64,000 bases of DNA, from positions 248,001-312,000 of the forward strand of contig CANKYZ010000003.1 in the NCBI GenBank assembly GCA_947488325.1, read 5' to 3'. Positions 43,332 through 53,057 of the stretch are shown here, piece after piece. The stretch comes from an uncultured Erythrobacter sp. Lineage in GTDB: Bacteria; Pseudomonadota; Alphaproteobacteria; Sphingomonadales; Sphingomonadaceae. The position numbers and the translations under genes are program-made. The notes beneath the pieces are model-generated. The model was not told the origin of the DNA, made no database searches, and was given only the letters and a program-made list of their open reading frames with translations. Numbering within the stretch: the first letter of the stretch is position 1; each line of letters opens with the position of its first letter.

Positions 43332-44096
43332 ATGACTCAGCAAAATCCCCCAACTGCCCGCCCGACTGCCTCCAGCGCCAAGCGCAAACCAATCTTCGAC
43401 ACATTTCGCCGAATCTTGGGGCGCGGGTTTCGTCAAACCGAAGTCGATGCGCTCGATGGTGTGCTCGATATGGGAGGCGATACGGGTCTCGAAACGCGGG
43501 CTGATGGGCCTGCCAGTGTTTCCGCTCAGAACAGTGTAACATGCGGTCCAAGTGTTCCTTACATAAGACGAAGCGATCGACGCACAAGCGGCTCACCCAA
43601 ACGGATTGGAGTCGCGGGAACAGCGCTTATCAAGCAGTTCGAAGGCTGCGCGAGACTGCGGCGTGATGGGTTGATCGACGCCTATCCCGATCCCGGCACA
43701 GGCGCTGATCCGTGGACCATTGGCTGGGGCGCAACTGGCGCGGATGACCAGACCAGCGATGCGCTTGATGCCCGGAAGAATGGGCGCATCGGCCCCGGCA
43801 CTGTGTGGACGCAAGAGCAATGCGATGCGCGACTCGCCAATGACCTAGTGCGCTATGCCCGCGATGTCGCGCGCGCAATTGGCGATACACCGACCACGCA
43901 GTCGCAGTTCGATGCCATGGTTAGCTTCCACTACAACACAGGCGCAATCGCCCGCGCGACCCTGACTAAGCTGCACAATGCCCGCGACCACACCGCGGCT
44001 GCCGCTGAGTTCGCGCGCTGGAACAAGGCTGGCGGACGTGTGCTGAAGGGCTTGGTGCGCAGGCGGGCAGAGGAAGCGAAGCTCTATACGAGCTAG
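43332..44096 (+). CDS. GH24 lysozyme (T4/phage endolysin type) with an N-terminal extension
   Basis: 254 residues. Residues about 95-254 are a GH24 muramidase: catalytic Glu in LIKQFEGCARL, then DPWTIGWGATG holding the Thr/Asp part of the E-D-T site, and VSFHYNTGAIARATL. The first 90 residues are basic, Ser/Pro/Thr-rich and low in similarity to anything I know. There is no signal peptide or membrane span, so export is unexplained. The ATG at 43332 has GAGG 10 nt upstream; TTG at 43326 is also in frame. No other phage gene surrounds it. The TAG stop shares CTAG with the convergent tamB stop. Confidence 0.9.
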   Translation: MTQQNPPTARPTASSAKRKPIFDTFRRILGRGFRQTEVDALDGVLDMGGDTGLETRADGPASVSAQNSVTCGPSVPYIRRSDRRTSGSPKRIGVAGTALIKQFEGCARLRRDGLIDAYPDPGTGADPWTIGWGATGADDQTSDALDARKNGRIGPGTVWTQEQCDARLANDLVRYARDVARAIGDTPTTQSQFDAMVSFHYNTGAIARATLTKLHNARDHTAAAAEFARWNKAGGRVLKGLVRRRAEEAKLYTS

Positions 44097-47000
44097 TAGT
44101 CGCGGCTGATCTCAGCCAGCACGCTGTCGCGTCCAACCGTAGAGACACTGCCTAGCAGGGCCAGCCAGCTCGTGATGCGGTACTCGACTTGTGTTGCGCT
44201 GTAGCCCTGCCCATCAGTGACCAGTTCGATATAGGCACGGCGGCCGATGTTCTTGCCCAATGCAACGCCGGTTCCGCGCCCCAGAGCGGGATCGGCGCTA
44301 ACGATGCGCAGTTGGTCGAGCCCGATGGAGCGGCGTAGTCGGCCAATCGGATCAAGCCCTGCGCCGCCGCCCTGGAGTGCCGCCAGCGCTGCGCCGAGTT
44401 GGACCGCATCCGTTGCCGAAAGCGAGGTCACCGATCCGCCAAACAACAGTCGGGCAAGGATCTCCTCCTCCGGCAAAGCGGGAGTAGAGGAGAATGCGAT
44501 CTGCGGCGTTTGCGCGTTGCCGGTAATGCCAATCGTGACGTTGGTGTCATTGGCGCTCGCTTCAGCTTCGATGTCGAGCCGAGGGTCCAGCGCCTCGTTC
44601 ACGTCAAACGCGATGCGCCCTTCGGTCAGCGCGAATCGCGTCCCTGCAAAGGTGTAGACACCGCGCACCAATCGCGCCTCTCCGCCGATGCGCGGGTCAT
44701 TGACCGTCCCGCGAAGCGAGATGTCGGCGCCCCATTCGCTGTCAAGGCCTAGTCCGTCTACAGCAATCTGGTTGCGAGCACGGGCATCGACAAGGTAGCG
44801 CCAATCGCTTGCAGCATTGCGGGTTTCGGTGGCAGTCTGATCCCGGCGGTTGATCTCCCGCGTTGGAATACTGGGGAGGCGCAAGTCCTCCGCCGCCGCG
44901 CCGAGCTTCCAACTGGCCCTGTTGACTTCGACCCGGCCAGCAATGGCACCGCCCACGCCATCAGACACGATGCGGAGCGGACCGGTGATTGTGGCATCAA
45001 GGCCATTGGCGTTGAGCAGACGAGCATTGTCGACTGCGGCGCGGACGTCGATACGCGGACCGCGGCTGCCGGAGATGGCAGATAGATCGACAAAGCCGCT
45101 GCCGGTCACGGTGCCGCCTCCATCCGTGTTCCCGGTGAATCGGTCGAGTTCAAGCCGTGACCCGGCAAATCGCCCGCGCGCAGTCACATTGTCGATATCG
45201 GTCCCGGAAACCGCGCTTTGCAACCGCAAATTATCACTGGAAAGGTCGCCCGTGATGCGCGGATCGGCGAGCGTTCCGGTCGCACGGGCGGTGATGCTAA
45301 GCGGGCCGGTAAGATCGAACGTTTCAATCGCAGCAAGCCGCCAAAGCGATTGGGCGGGTCCTTCATACCCAATATCAGCCGTCAACCGCCCGCGCTGAAG
45401 CCGGGTATCAAGGCGGCCAACTGAGGGCATCCTGGTTATGCGTGCGTTCAGCCTGCCGCGCTGCGTCTCACCTTCGCGCAGCCGCGCGCCAAAGCTCGCC
45501 TGGTTAGTGCCAAGATCGGCAACGGCAAAAACGTCAATCGGGCGAGACGACAAGATAAGACCGGAACGGGTGAAATCCTCAATCCGGATCCGAGCGCTGC
45601 CAGTTGGGGCAGCCGCACCGCGTTGGTTCCAACTCAGCACGCCGGATAAGCGCCCACCAAGCCCCAATTCCGATCCGGCAAGGTCAGCCAAGCGCAGCGG
45701 CATCCGCGCCAAACGCGCCTCGAACTCGGCGACATCTCCGCCAAGCCGGCCTTCAACAATGGTGAAGCCACGCGCATAGCCGATTTGCGTTGGTGCGAGG
45801 CGGTAGCCGCCACCTTCCAAAGCCGACAGAATCGCGCGGCGCGGCATGCTAATTGGCTGCCCGCCATACTCGCCCTGTGCGATCAAACCTATACGTTCGG
45901 GCGTGAAATCGCCATCAAACTTCAACGCGAACCGGTCTGCTCGACGCCCTGCAAAAGAGGCCTGAACATTGCCGCGCCCATCGATAATTTCGCCCTTGGC
46001 CGCAAAGCTAGCGATTGTGAGCGCGCCATATTCGAACCCAGTGCCGTTGATGTCGGCATTGATTCGGCTTCGATTAGAATCAAACGTCCCGCTCGCAGCG
46101 ATATCAGCAAAGGCGAGGGCAATGGGTGCTGCGCCACCAAATCGAACCTGCCGGGCAGCAAGGTCAAGACCAAAGCCCTGCCCTCCGCCAGCGGCTGGCG
46201 CCAACGCGACTTTGCCGTTAAGCCCTCCACCGCGCAGCGCAAGATCACCCCCCACCCCCGAATCCAAGAGGATCAGCGCCCCACTCACATTCGTACGGTA
46301 AACGTCGAACGTATCGATATTGATGCGTGTCGCTCCATCGGCTGGAAACACCAAGCCCAAGGCGCCTCTAAACGGGCCGAGCAGCGATTCGCCCTCTACA
46401 TCGATTCCAAAGCCAGCATCGCGAGGCGCTATCCCAAGCCGCACATTCGATAGCCCCGCTGCCGGGAACGGATCAGCAAGGACCAAGGCCACTCGTGAGC
46501 CCTCACCGGCAATCACTGCATCAAACGTAAAGCCGCCATATTCGGTATGATCCCCGGTTCCGGCTAAGCTGGTTCGATCACCGACAATGCGGCTGTCGAG
46601 CCTGGCGTCTAGCCGTTCGCTTTCAATCACAACATCGCGCAGCACGATGGGATTGGAGCCGCCCATTCCCAGGCTGCCATCAAAACGCACTTGTTCGCCC
46701 GCAATATTGGCGATACTCGCATTCGCCACATCGCTCAAAACACCGGACAAGTTGGCTCGCAAGCTCCATGGAACGGCGGGACCAAATTTGAGCAATATCT
46801 TCGAATTGACGCTGGCCTGCCCAAGACCGTCAAGGATTACGCCGCGCGCATCAATTGGACCTGCAACCGCATAGACACCATTTTGCGTGTCACCGCGCAG
46901 GGATAATTGGGCGGAAACATCTGGGAATTCTATCTGGGTGTTATCCGCTTTCAATTGCGCATCCGCATAGGTCAAAATGCCCGTCAGCGTACCACCCTCA

Positions 47001-48322
47001 AGGTGAGGATCGGCATAGCCATTACCCGTTACAATACGCTCTATCGTCACATTGAGCGGCACACGGATTGCGTCTCCATCGAAACGTGCGGTGCCAGAAT
47101 GAGTGAGGTTTTGCACGGCAGCTATGCCAGCTGCCTCAAGTGCGCCTGCTGCCAGAGAATGCTCAATTGCAAGATCACGAAACGGCCCATCGAGAACAGC
47201 GGAGAAGCTGGCGTCCTCTAAACGAACACTGTCTCCTAAAAGATCGGGATCAACCAACAATCCGCGCATCTCAAACGCATTTGCACGATTTTCAGCAAGG
47301 TCGAGCGCGCCATTCGCCCGCAAATCTAGAGCGCTGCTGATAGCTGCGATCTCACCATGGACCACGCTGTCGTCCAATGTTCCAGAAACTGCCAGCGATA
47401 CTCCATCACTCAGCGCACGGCCAACAATCGAGGCATTCGAAACACGGGGAGAAAATTGCCCTAATGCCCCATAGACTCCCGAAGCATTGGAAACACGAAA
47501 AGCCGCAACCCGCTCTGACGTGGACTCGTCTTTTTGCCGGGTAACAAGAGCATGGCCAATCCATTTCGCCCAAGTCCCTTCGCCCTCCAATTGCGCATCA
47601 TAAGCAGAATCTAAACCAGCAAGAGCCGCTATTGGACCATCGGCGGCGGCGTGGTAATCCAGCGCAAGGTCGAACCGGTCGCCGTCAGGCTCTGCATCAA
47701 GCATCAGGTCAATCCGGTCTTCTGGACCAAACGCCCCCCCTGCATCAATCAACGCTCGACCTTTCCGAATATCAACCTTAGCATTGAAATCGACCCGTTG
47801 CGCAGTATCGCCGGCAACCCCTTCGGCCAAAGTCAGATTGTCGATTTTAAATTGGTCAATTCGGATGTCGAAATCCGGCAAGAACGGCGCATCCGAATCG
47901 CCAGGTAGCAGCTGCGGCAGCCGCTGGAGCGTGGCACGCCGTGCGGTCAATTCGCGGATGTCGATTCCGCTCCATAACCAAGACAATGGGCGCCAATTGA
48001 GTTGTACCTCGGGAATGGTGAGAAATGCACCCTCAGGATCCTTTACGATCACATCATGCAGGACCGCTTCACCGTATATATCGCCCTCAATCCGCCCAAC
48101 TTCAAAACGCAGGCCCGATGCGGGCGAGACCTGGGCGATTTGATCGGTCACGAACCTTTTACCAATCGAGGAACTGAGGAATGTTGCGACAATAAGGATC
48201 GGTGCAATCAAGACCGCTATTGTCCAACCAATCCGCTTGCCCCACCGGCGCTTTCGGTCCTCTTGTGACTTGTCCTGAGGTTCCACCGGATCATCCGGCT
48301 GGCTGATCTCTAAAACGGCCAT
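44093..48322 (-). CDS. tamB: Translocation and assembly module protein TamB
   Basis: 1409-residue inner-membrane-anchored periplasmic protein of the AsmA-like bridge family. With TamA it supports outer-membrane biogenesis, either insertion of some barrels or lipid transport. There is one N-terminal span (about 33-52, IGWTIAVLIAPILIVATFLS), then more than 1200 residues of beta-rich repeats forming a long hydrophobic groove. The C-terminal TamB (DUF490) domain reads GEARLVRGVYTFAGTRFALT, PEEEILARLLFGGSVTSLSA and GKNIGRRAYIELVTDGQG. The ATG at 48322 overlaps the tamA stop by one base (TGATG). A TTG one codon upstream is also possible. Confidence 0.95.
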   Translation of the reverse strand: MAVLEISQPDDPVEPQDKSQEDRKRRWGKRIGWTIAVLIAPILIVATFLSSSIGKRFVTDQIAQVSPASGLRFEVGRIEGDIYGEAVLHDVIVKDPEGAFLTIPEVQLNWRPLSWLWSGIDIRELTARRATLQRLPQLLPGDSDAPFLPDFDIRIDQFKIDNLTLAEGVAGDTAQRVDFNAKVDIRKGRALIDAGGAFGPEDRIDLMLDAEPDGDRFDLALDYHAAADGPIAALAGLDSAYDAQLEGEGTWAKWIGHALVTRQKDESTSERVAAFRVSNASGVYGALGQFSPRVSNASIVGRALSDGVSLAVSGTLDDSVVHGEIAAISSALDLRANGALDLAENRANAFEMRGLLVDPDLLGDSVRLEDASFSAVLDGPFRDLAIEHSLAAGALEAAGIAAVQNLTHSGTARFDGDAIRVPLNVTIERIVTGNGYADPHLEGGTLTGILTYADAQLKADNTQIEFPDVSAQLSLRGDTQNGVYAVAGPIDARGVILDGLGQASVNSKILLKFGPAVPWSLRANLSGVLSDVANASIANIAGEQVRFDGSLGMGGSNPIVLRDVVIESERLDARLDSRIVGDRTSLAGTGDHTEYGGFTFDAVIAGEGSRVALVLADPFPAAGLSNVRLGIAPRDAGFGIDVEGESLLGPFRGALGLVFPADGATRINIDTFDVYRTNVSGALILLDSGVGGDLALRGGGLNGKVALAPAAGGGQGFGLDLAARQVRFGGAAPIALAFADIAASGTFDSNRSRINADINGTGFEYGALTIASFAAKGEIIDGRGNVQASFAGRRADRFALKFDGDFTPERIGLIAQGEYGGQPISMPRRAILSALEGGGYRLAPTQIGYARGFTIVEGRLGGDVAEFEARLARMPLRLADLAGSELGLGGRLSGVLSWNQRGAAAPTGSARIRIEDFTRSGLILSSRPIDVFAVADLGTNQASFGARLREGETQRGRLNARITRMPSVGRLDTRLQRGRLTADIGYEGPAQSLWRLAAIETFDLTGPLSITARATGTLADPRITGDLSSDNLRLQSAVSGTDIDNVTARGRFAGSRLELDRFTGNTDGGGTVTGSGFVDLSAISGSRGPRIDVRAAVDNARLLNANGLDATITGPLRIVSDGVGGAIAGRVEVNRASWKLGAAAEDLRLPSIPTREINRRDQTATETRNAASDWRYLVDARARNQIAVDGLGLDSEWGADISLRGTVNDPRIGGEARLVRGVYTFAGTRFALTEGRIAFDVNEALDPRLDIEAEASANDTNVTIGITGNAQTPQIAFSSTPALPEEEILARLLFGGSVTSLSATDAVQLGAALAALQGGGAGLDPIGRLRRSIGLDQLRIVSADPALGRGTGVALGKNIGRRAYIELVTDGQGYSATQVEYRITSWLALLGSVSTVGRDSVLAEISRDY

Positions 48323-50574
48323 CAAAATGCCTGCCCAAGCGAGACATAGACCACGACCGGCGCATCAAAGTCGGTCGGGTTCAGAGGCACGCCAACATCC
48401 ACGCGGATCGGGCCAAAGCTGGTTTTGTAGCGCACGCCGATCCCTGCGCCGAACTGCACCTGACCTAGATCAGGCGTCGAACCGGTCGCGACCGAGCCGG
48501 CATCGATGAATGGCACGACTTCAACCGCGCCATCCAAAATTCCAGTCTGAATGCGCGCTTCCAAAGCGAATTCCACCAGCGATCCGCCGCCCGTTGGCTC
48601 TTCGAATCCGTTGCGCGGGCCGATACCTTGAAAACCATAGCCGCGCACCGAACCTCCGCCGCCTGCATAGAGCCTGCGCGACGGCGCGATGTCTACGGCA
48701 TCAGCACCCTGAATGGTCGCAGCGCGAGCCCTTCCAGCAATCACCGCTCCGCCAACATCGTGGTAATAGCTCGCATCGACCTGCGCACGCAGGTAAAAGC
48801 TCTCCTCCCCCAAAGATCGCGATAATTCTGGAGCAATCGCACCGGTCAATCGGTAACCCATCGTAGGGTCGAGGAGGTCATTGCTGGTATCGAGCGTAGC
48901 ACTGCCAAACAGGCCGCCGATCAGGTAAGTCTGGCGTGGCCGCTCGATACCGTTCGTCACCCGATTGCGCTCATCGGTGAACAGCACTTCTGCACCGACC
49001 TGCCAGCTCAGCGGTTTTTGGAACAACAAATTAGAAATCCGTTCAAGCGAAGTGCGCAGAGCAATTGTGCGCGCGTCGACGGCTTCGGTTTCGATATCGC
49101 TCGCATAAGTGTCCACCGTCAAAACCTGATCGCGCGCGCGGAAATTGTTGCGACGATAAGTGGCACTGGCTAGCTGTTCGCGTGTGCCGATAATTCCGCG
49201 AAACCGCAGCGCGCCTTCTGGCGGAAAGAGATTGCGATGTTCCCACGCGGCCTCGACCTTGATGCCGTCCTCTGTTCCGTAACCGATTGCACCTGAGATG
49301 GTCCGCAAGGGCGCGCGCTCTAACTCCACATCAATCGCAACTTCGCCCGGCTGGTCGTTTGCGGGAGCTGTTATTTCGCGCGGAGTAATTAAGACCCGCG
49401 AGACGAGTCCTGTGGCAAGGATCGCGCGGCGTAGATCTGCCCGAAGGCTGGCCTGATATGTCTCGCCAGCTTCAAATCGCGCAATGCGCTGCAAATGCCT
49501 GCCTGAAAGGAATTCGGGGTCGCTGCTTACCACTTCACCAAAAACAAATTTACCGTTCGGTTCGACTGGCAAGGTCAGATCGCCTTCTTCGCGGGCATGA
49601 TCGATCAGCAACGAAGGATCATCGAATTCAGCGAAGGGATAACCGTATTCGCCCAATCCCGAACGCAATGCTGCGGCGCTTGTTACGATACGATCAGCGT
49701 AGAGTGGATCGCCCGAGCGGATACCGAATACCATACGCAGGTCACCGCCATCAATTCCCGCGAGCCGATCGAGCCCGCCCAAATCAACCGCGCCAAACTG
49801 GTAGCGCGCACCGGGAATGATGTCGAAACGCACTTTTGGATCACTATCGGCTGCTTCCGACGCATCAACGGGTTCCTCATCGGCGATTCCGCGCCGACCT
49901 CCTGAAAGCTGGCGCACGACTTCAGCGTCATAATACCCATAGGTCCGCAGCATTTCGATTAGCAGAATTTCGTCCGAACGGGCGCGTGCAGCGAGTTGCG
50001 GGATCGTGTCATCGTCCGATTCTAAAGCCTCAACCGATGACAAGGCCCGGAACCGAGCGATGAAATCACTTTCTTCAGGAAAACGCCCCTCTTCTGCGGG
50101 AAAAGCGAGGATTAGAACATCGCTGACCGCGAATTCCGCAAGCTCCTCAATCTCAATGAGATCAGGCGCGTCAATCTCTGCAAAAGATGGGCGATCGGAA
50201 TCTGATTCGAGTGGTTGAGGTACTGGAAATGCGAATTCATCAAGCGCGGCTTCAAGATCGATTAGAACATCAGGATTGGTTTCTGAGTCGGCAATCTCAC
50301 TCGTTGCCAACGGGACTGGAGATGTGTCGATCTCAGCTGTAGGCGTTACACCACTGGCAGCCCATGTTTCTGCATCAAAAGCCGCAGTTTCGGGTATCAG
50401 ATCATCGAGCGATTGAAGGGCCGATTCAGGCTCTGACGAACCATCAAAGGATGGCATCTCCGACTGCGCGTCAGCATCTTGCCCTTCTACAGGCACAGGC
50501 TCTTGACTGGCGGCCTCCGCGCCAGATGCAAACAGTCCAGCCACAAAGGCCAGATTAAGCCAGAATATTCGCAA
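48322..50574 (-). CDS. tamA: Outer-membrane TamA (BamA/Omp85 family)
   Basis: 750 residues. A signal peptide (FWLNLAFVAGLFASGAEAA) is followed by about 130 acidic, Ser/Pro/Glu-rich residues and three POTRA-like domains to about residue 430. The 16-strand Omp85 barrel follows: GAIGYGTEDGIKVEAAWEHR, GGGGSVRGYGFQGIGPRNG with the conserved VRGYGF motif, and a C-terminal VVYVSLGQAF ending in Phe. The start is a TTG at 50574, 5 nt after the bpt stop; no ATG or GTG exists before the signal peptide in this frame. Coupled to tamB. The acidic insert after the signal peptide is unusually long. Confidence 0.93.
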   Translation of the reverse strand: MRIFWLNLAFVAGLFASGAEAASQEPVPVEGQDADAQSEMPSFDGSSEPESALQSLDDLIPETAAFDAETWAASGVTPTAEIDTSPVPLATSEIADSETNPDVLIDLEAALDEFAFPVPQPLESDSDRPSFAEIDAPDLIEIEELAEFAVSDVLILAFPAEEGRFPEESDFIARFRALSSVEALESDDDTIPQLAARARSDEILLIEMLRTYGYYDAEVVRQLSGGRRGIADEEPVDASEAADSDPKVRFDIIPGARYQFGAVDLGGLDRLAGIDGGDLRMVFGIRSGDPLYADRIVTSAAALRSGLGEYGYPFAEFDDPSLLIDHAREEGDLTLPVEPNGKFVFGEVVSSDPEFLSGRHLQRIARFEAGETYQASLRADLRRAILATGLVSRVLITPREITAPANDQPGEVAIDVELERAPLRTISGAIGYGTEDGIKVEAAWEHRNLFPPEGALRFRGIIGTREQLASATYRRNNFRARDQVLTVDTYASDIETEAVDARTIALRTSLERISNLLFQKPLSWQVGAEVLFTDERNRVTNGIERPRQTYLIGGLFGSATLDTSNDLLDPTMGYRLTGAIAPELSRSLGEESFYLRAQVDASYYHDVGGAVIAGRARAATIQGADAVDIAPSRRLYAGGGGSVRGYGFQGIGPRNGFEEPTGGGSLVEFALEARIQTGILDGAVEVVPFIDAGSVATGSTPDLGQVQFGAGIGVRYKTSFGPIRVDVGVPLNPTDFDAPVVVYVSLGQAF

Positions 50575-50579
50575 AAAGG

Positions 50580-51425
50580 TTAGCTCGCTGGGAATTTAAC
50601 GGGTTGCCCGTCCTTACCTCTTGCTCCGCCAATTGCACCAACAGATTTGTCGCGTGGTTCTGTAGCAGCGACGATCAGCTTGCTTTGCTCCTCATTGCCC
50701 ATTCGTTCCCACCCTTCGCGGGTCAGCCGTTCAAGCGGGCGATAGCGCACTTTATACTGCATCCGAGGGCTGCCATCGACCCAGTAGCCAAGATAGACGT
50801 AGGGAAGCCCATTTCCCGCTGCTCGCAAAATATGGTCGAGGATAATGTAATTGCCCAGCCCCGCTCGATTAGCGTGCTCTGGATCATAGAAAGAGTAGAT
50901 CATCGATAGGCCATCGCCTTGCTGATCCGTCAGGCAGGCACCAACAAGCCGGCCCGGTTCACCCGTCTCGGTTGGTTCACGATATTCAACCAAAGAACTA
51001 GTGACAGGTGTGTGTTCAACCATATCAGCATAGTCAAGTTCATCCATCGCTGTCATTCCGCCATCGGGATGACGCACGCCGAGATATTTCGTTAGAAGCT
51101 CAAACTGCTCATCGGTTGCCCACGGACGGCATTCTGTCGCGATCAGATCGCGGTTTCGCCTTATCTCGCGTTTCTGCGTATTCGAAGGTTTGAATTCCTT
51201 GGCCACCACGCGAACAGAGACGCAAGCCTGACAATCCAAACAGCTGGGGCGATAAGCCACGGTCTGACTGCGGCGAAAACCAATCCGTCCCAGCGCCTCG
51301 TTCAACTGATCTGCATGAGCACCCTTAAGCTCTGTGAAAACCTTTCGCTCGTTCCGACCAGGAAGGTACGGACACGGCGCTGGGCTGGTCACGAAAAAGC
51401 GAGGGAAGCGGATCGGGGCCGTCAC
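50580..51425 (-). CDS. bpt: Aspartate/glutamate leucyltransferase Bpt (ATE-type aminoacyl-tRNA-protein transferase)
   Basis: 281-residue N-end-rule enzyme. It attaches leucine from Leu-tRNA to proteins with N-terminal Asp or Glu, marking them for ClpAP. Motifs: [18 protein letters not shown] at the N-terminus, then [20 protein letters not shown] with the paired cysteines, [20 protein letters not shown] and [20 protein letters not shown]. Length and motifs match the bacterial family. The start is GTG at 51425. It is followed after 5 nt by tamA, so bpt-tamA-tamB form one transcription unit. Confidence 0.93.
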   Translation of the reverse strand: MTAPIRFPRFFVTSPAPCPYLPGRNERKVFTELKGAHADQLNEALGRIGFRRSQTVAYRPSCLDCQACVSVRVVAKEFKPSNTQKREIRRNRDLIATECRPWATDEQFELLTKYLGVRHPDGGMTAMDELDYADMVEHTPVTSSLVEYREPTETGEPGRLVGACLTDQQGDGLSMIYSFYDPEHANRAGLGNYIILDHILRAAGNGLPYVYLGYWVDGSPRMQYKVRYRPLERLTREGWERMGNEEQSKLIVAATEPRDKSVGAIGGARGKDGQPVKFPAS

Positions 51426-51716
51426 GGGCTAGCTTTATCCTTAGGCGAGGCCGTCCATCAAAACGGAGAATCGGCGCTGTCTTTGTTAAGACATTGTTAT
51501 GCCCATTCCGCCCCGTCGGTAAAAGTCCTTTAACCACAAAACAGGGTGAATATTCGATTACTTTGCACAAAAGGCGTGGCTGATTGCTCCGGAATAAAGG
51601 GAAGATTTGCGATTATGCGATGAGGCGTTGCGTTGTGGGACAGACTGTCTTTCAGGACCTAATGGCCTTCTAAAAATCACCCTTTCGAGCGAATCACTTG
51701 CGCGCGAAGCGAAGCG

Positions 51717-52970
51717 TCAATTCAGCTCAACCACCTGAACCTTATAGTGTGCCTCACGCAATGCGGCGACCAACCGTTCAACCTGATCAGCATCGCGTGC
51801 TTCGCACTCAATATCGGTGATAAGGCCTTTTGCTGGCAGCGTCGTGAAGATACGCTGATGGTATATCTCAATAATATTCACATTATGCGCATCGAATAGC
51901 CGCATTACTTTAAACAAAGCGCCCGGGCGATCCTGCAAGGTGACGCGCAATCGCGCTAGGCGGCCCTGACGCGCAAGATCGCGCAGCAGTACATTGGCGA
52001 GCAGCCGCGTGTCGATATTGCCGCCGCAGAGCACAAGCCCAATTGACTTACCCGCAAAACGCTCTGGATTGTCGAGTACCGCAGCAAGACCCGCTGCCCC
52101 TGCGCCTTCGACTACCGTCTTTTCAATCTGGAGCAGAAGAGCAACGGCCTTTTCCAGCATCGACTCATCTGCCAAAAGGATGTCGTCAACGCGCTCGGCG
52201 ATCACCTGGCTGGTGAAGTCGCCTGGCTTCTTGACAGCGATACCTTCCGCCAAAGTGTCTCCGCCGCAATCACGCTTCTCACCTTTAATTTTGGCAAACA
52301 TGCTTGGGAACAGACGCGCTTGAACACCAATGACTTCGATATCGGGATTAAGCGCACGCGTGACTGTCGACATGCCCGATATCAGCCCGCCGCCGCCGAT
52401 TGGCGTGACGATGCAATCGAAATCGTTCTTCACCTCTAGCATTTCGAGAGCAACCGTCCCAGCCCCGGCCGCGACATGGGGATCATCAAAGGGGTGAACG
52501 AATGTCAGCCCGCGTTCAGCCTCCAGCTCAAGCGCACGGGTATAAGCTTCATCAAAGGTTTCACCTTCGAGCACGACATCGCCGCCAACGCTTTCAGTTT
52601 GCATGACTTTCACAGTTGGCGTTGTGCGCGGCATCACAATCGTAACTGGCACACCAAGGCGCGTGCCGTGGTAAGAAAGCCCCTGCGAATGGTTGCCCGC
52701 CGAAGCTGCAATAACGCCGCGCTCCTTCTGCTCTTCGGTCAATTGCAGCAATGCGTTCAGCGCACCGCGCTCTTTATACGCCGCGGTGAATTGCAGGTTC
52801 TCAAATTTCAACCAAATATCAGCGCCGGTGATCTCTGACAGCGTGATCGAATGCATCAGCGGTGTTTTCACCACCGACCCTTCGATACGGACGGCAGCTG
52901 CGCGGACGTCTTCAATGGTAAGATCTGCCGGGGTTGGCCCGACTTTGATGGTGTTGTTTGGCACGTTCAT
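51717..52970 (-). CDS. ilvA: Threonine ammonia-lyase (threonine deaminase)
   Basis: PLP enzyme converting threonine to 2-oxobutanoate and ammonia, the first step toward isoleucine or of threonine breakdown. The PLP lysine is in TAAYKERGALNALLQL. SAGNHSQGLSYHG, the glycine loop IVTPIGGGGLISG and VVEGAGAAGLAAV are present. A single C-terminal ACT domain (LRVTLQDRPGALFKVMRLFD onward) makes it the short form, as distinct from the two-ACT IlvA of E. coli. The ATG at 52970 (417 residues) fits the family. An ATG at 53042 would add 24 residues of unknown origin. Divergent from the dehydrogenase gene. Confidence 0.92.
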   Translation of the reverse strand: MNVPNNTIKVGPTPADLTIEDVRAAAVRIEGSVVKTPLMHSITLSEITGADIWLKFENLQFTAAYKERGALNALLQLTEEQKERGVIAASAGNHSQGLSYHGTRLGVPVTIVMPRTTPTVKVMQTESVGGDVVLEGETFDEAYTRALELEAERGLTFVHPFDDPHVAAGAGTVALEMLEVKNDFDCIVTPIGGGGLISGMSTVTRALNPDIEVIGVQARLFPSMFAKIKGEKRDCGGDTLAEGIAVKKPGDFTSQVIAERVDDILLADESMLEKAVALLLQIEKTVVEGAGAAGLAAVLDNPERFAGKSIGLVLCGGNIDTRLLANVLLRDLARQGRLARLRVTLQDRPGALFKVMRLFDAHNVNIIEIYHQRIFTTLPAKGLITDIECEARDADQVERLVAALREAHYKVQVVELN

Positions 52971-53057
52971 AATGTCTGCGGCACTAAGGCGTCCGTTGGC
53001 CAAGGGCAATTCGATTCCGTTGGCAATCGGGGCATTACCCATTAGGCACCGAGCGAT

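Noticed and set aside
43332..44096. Lysozyme gene as evidence of a prophage
   Set aside because: No integrase, capsid, tail or holin genes and no attachment repeats nearby; flanked by chromosomal genes.
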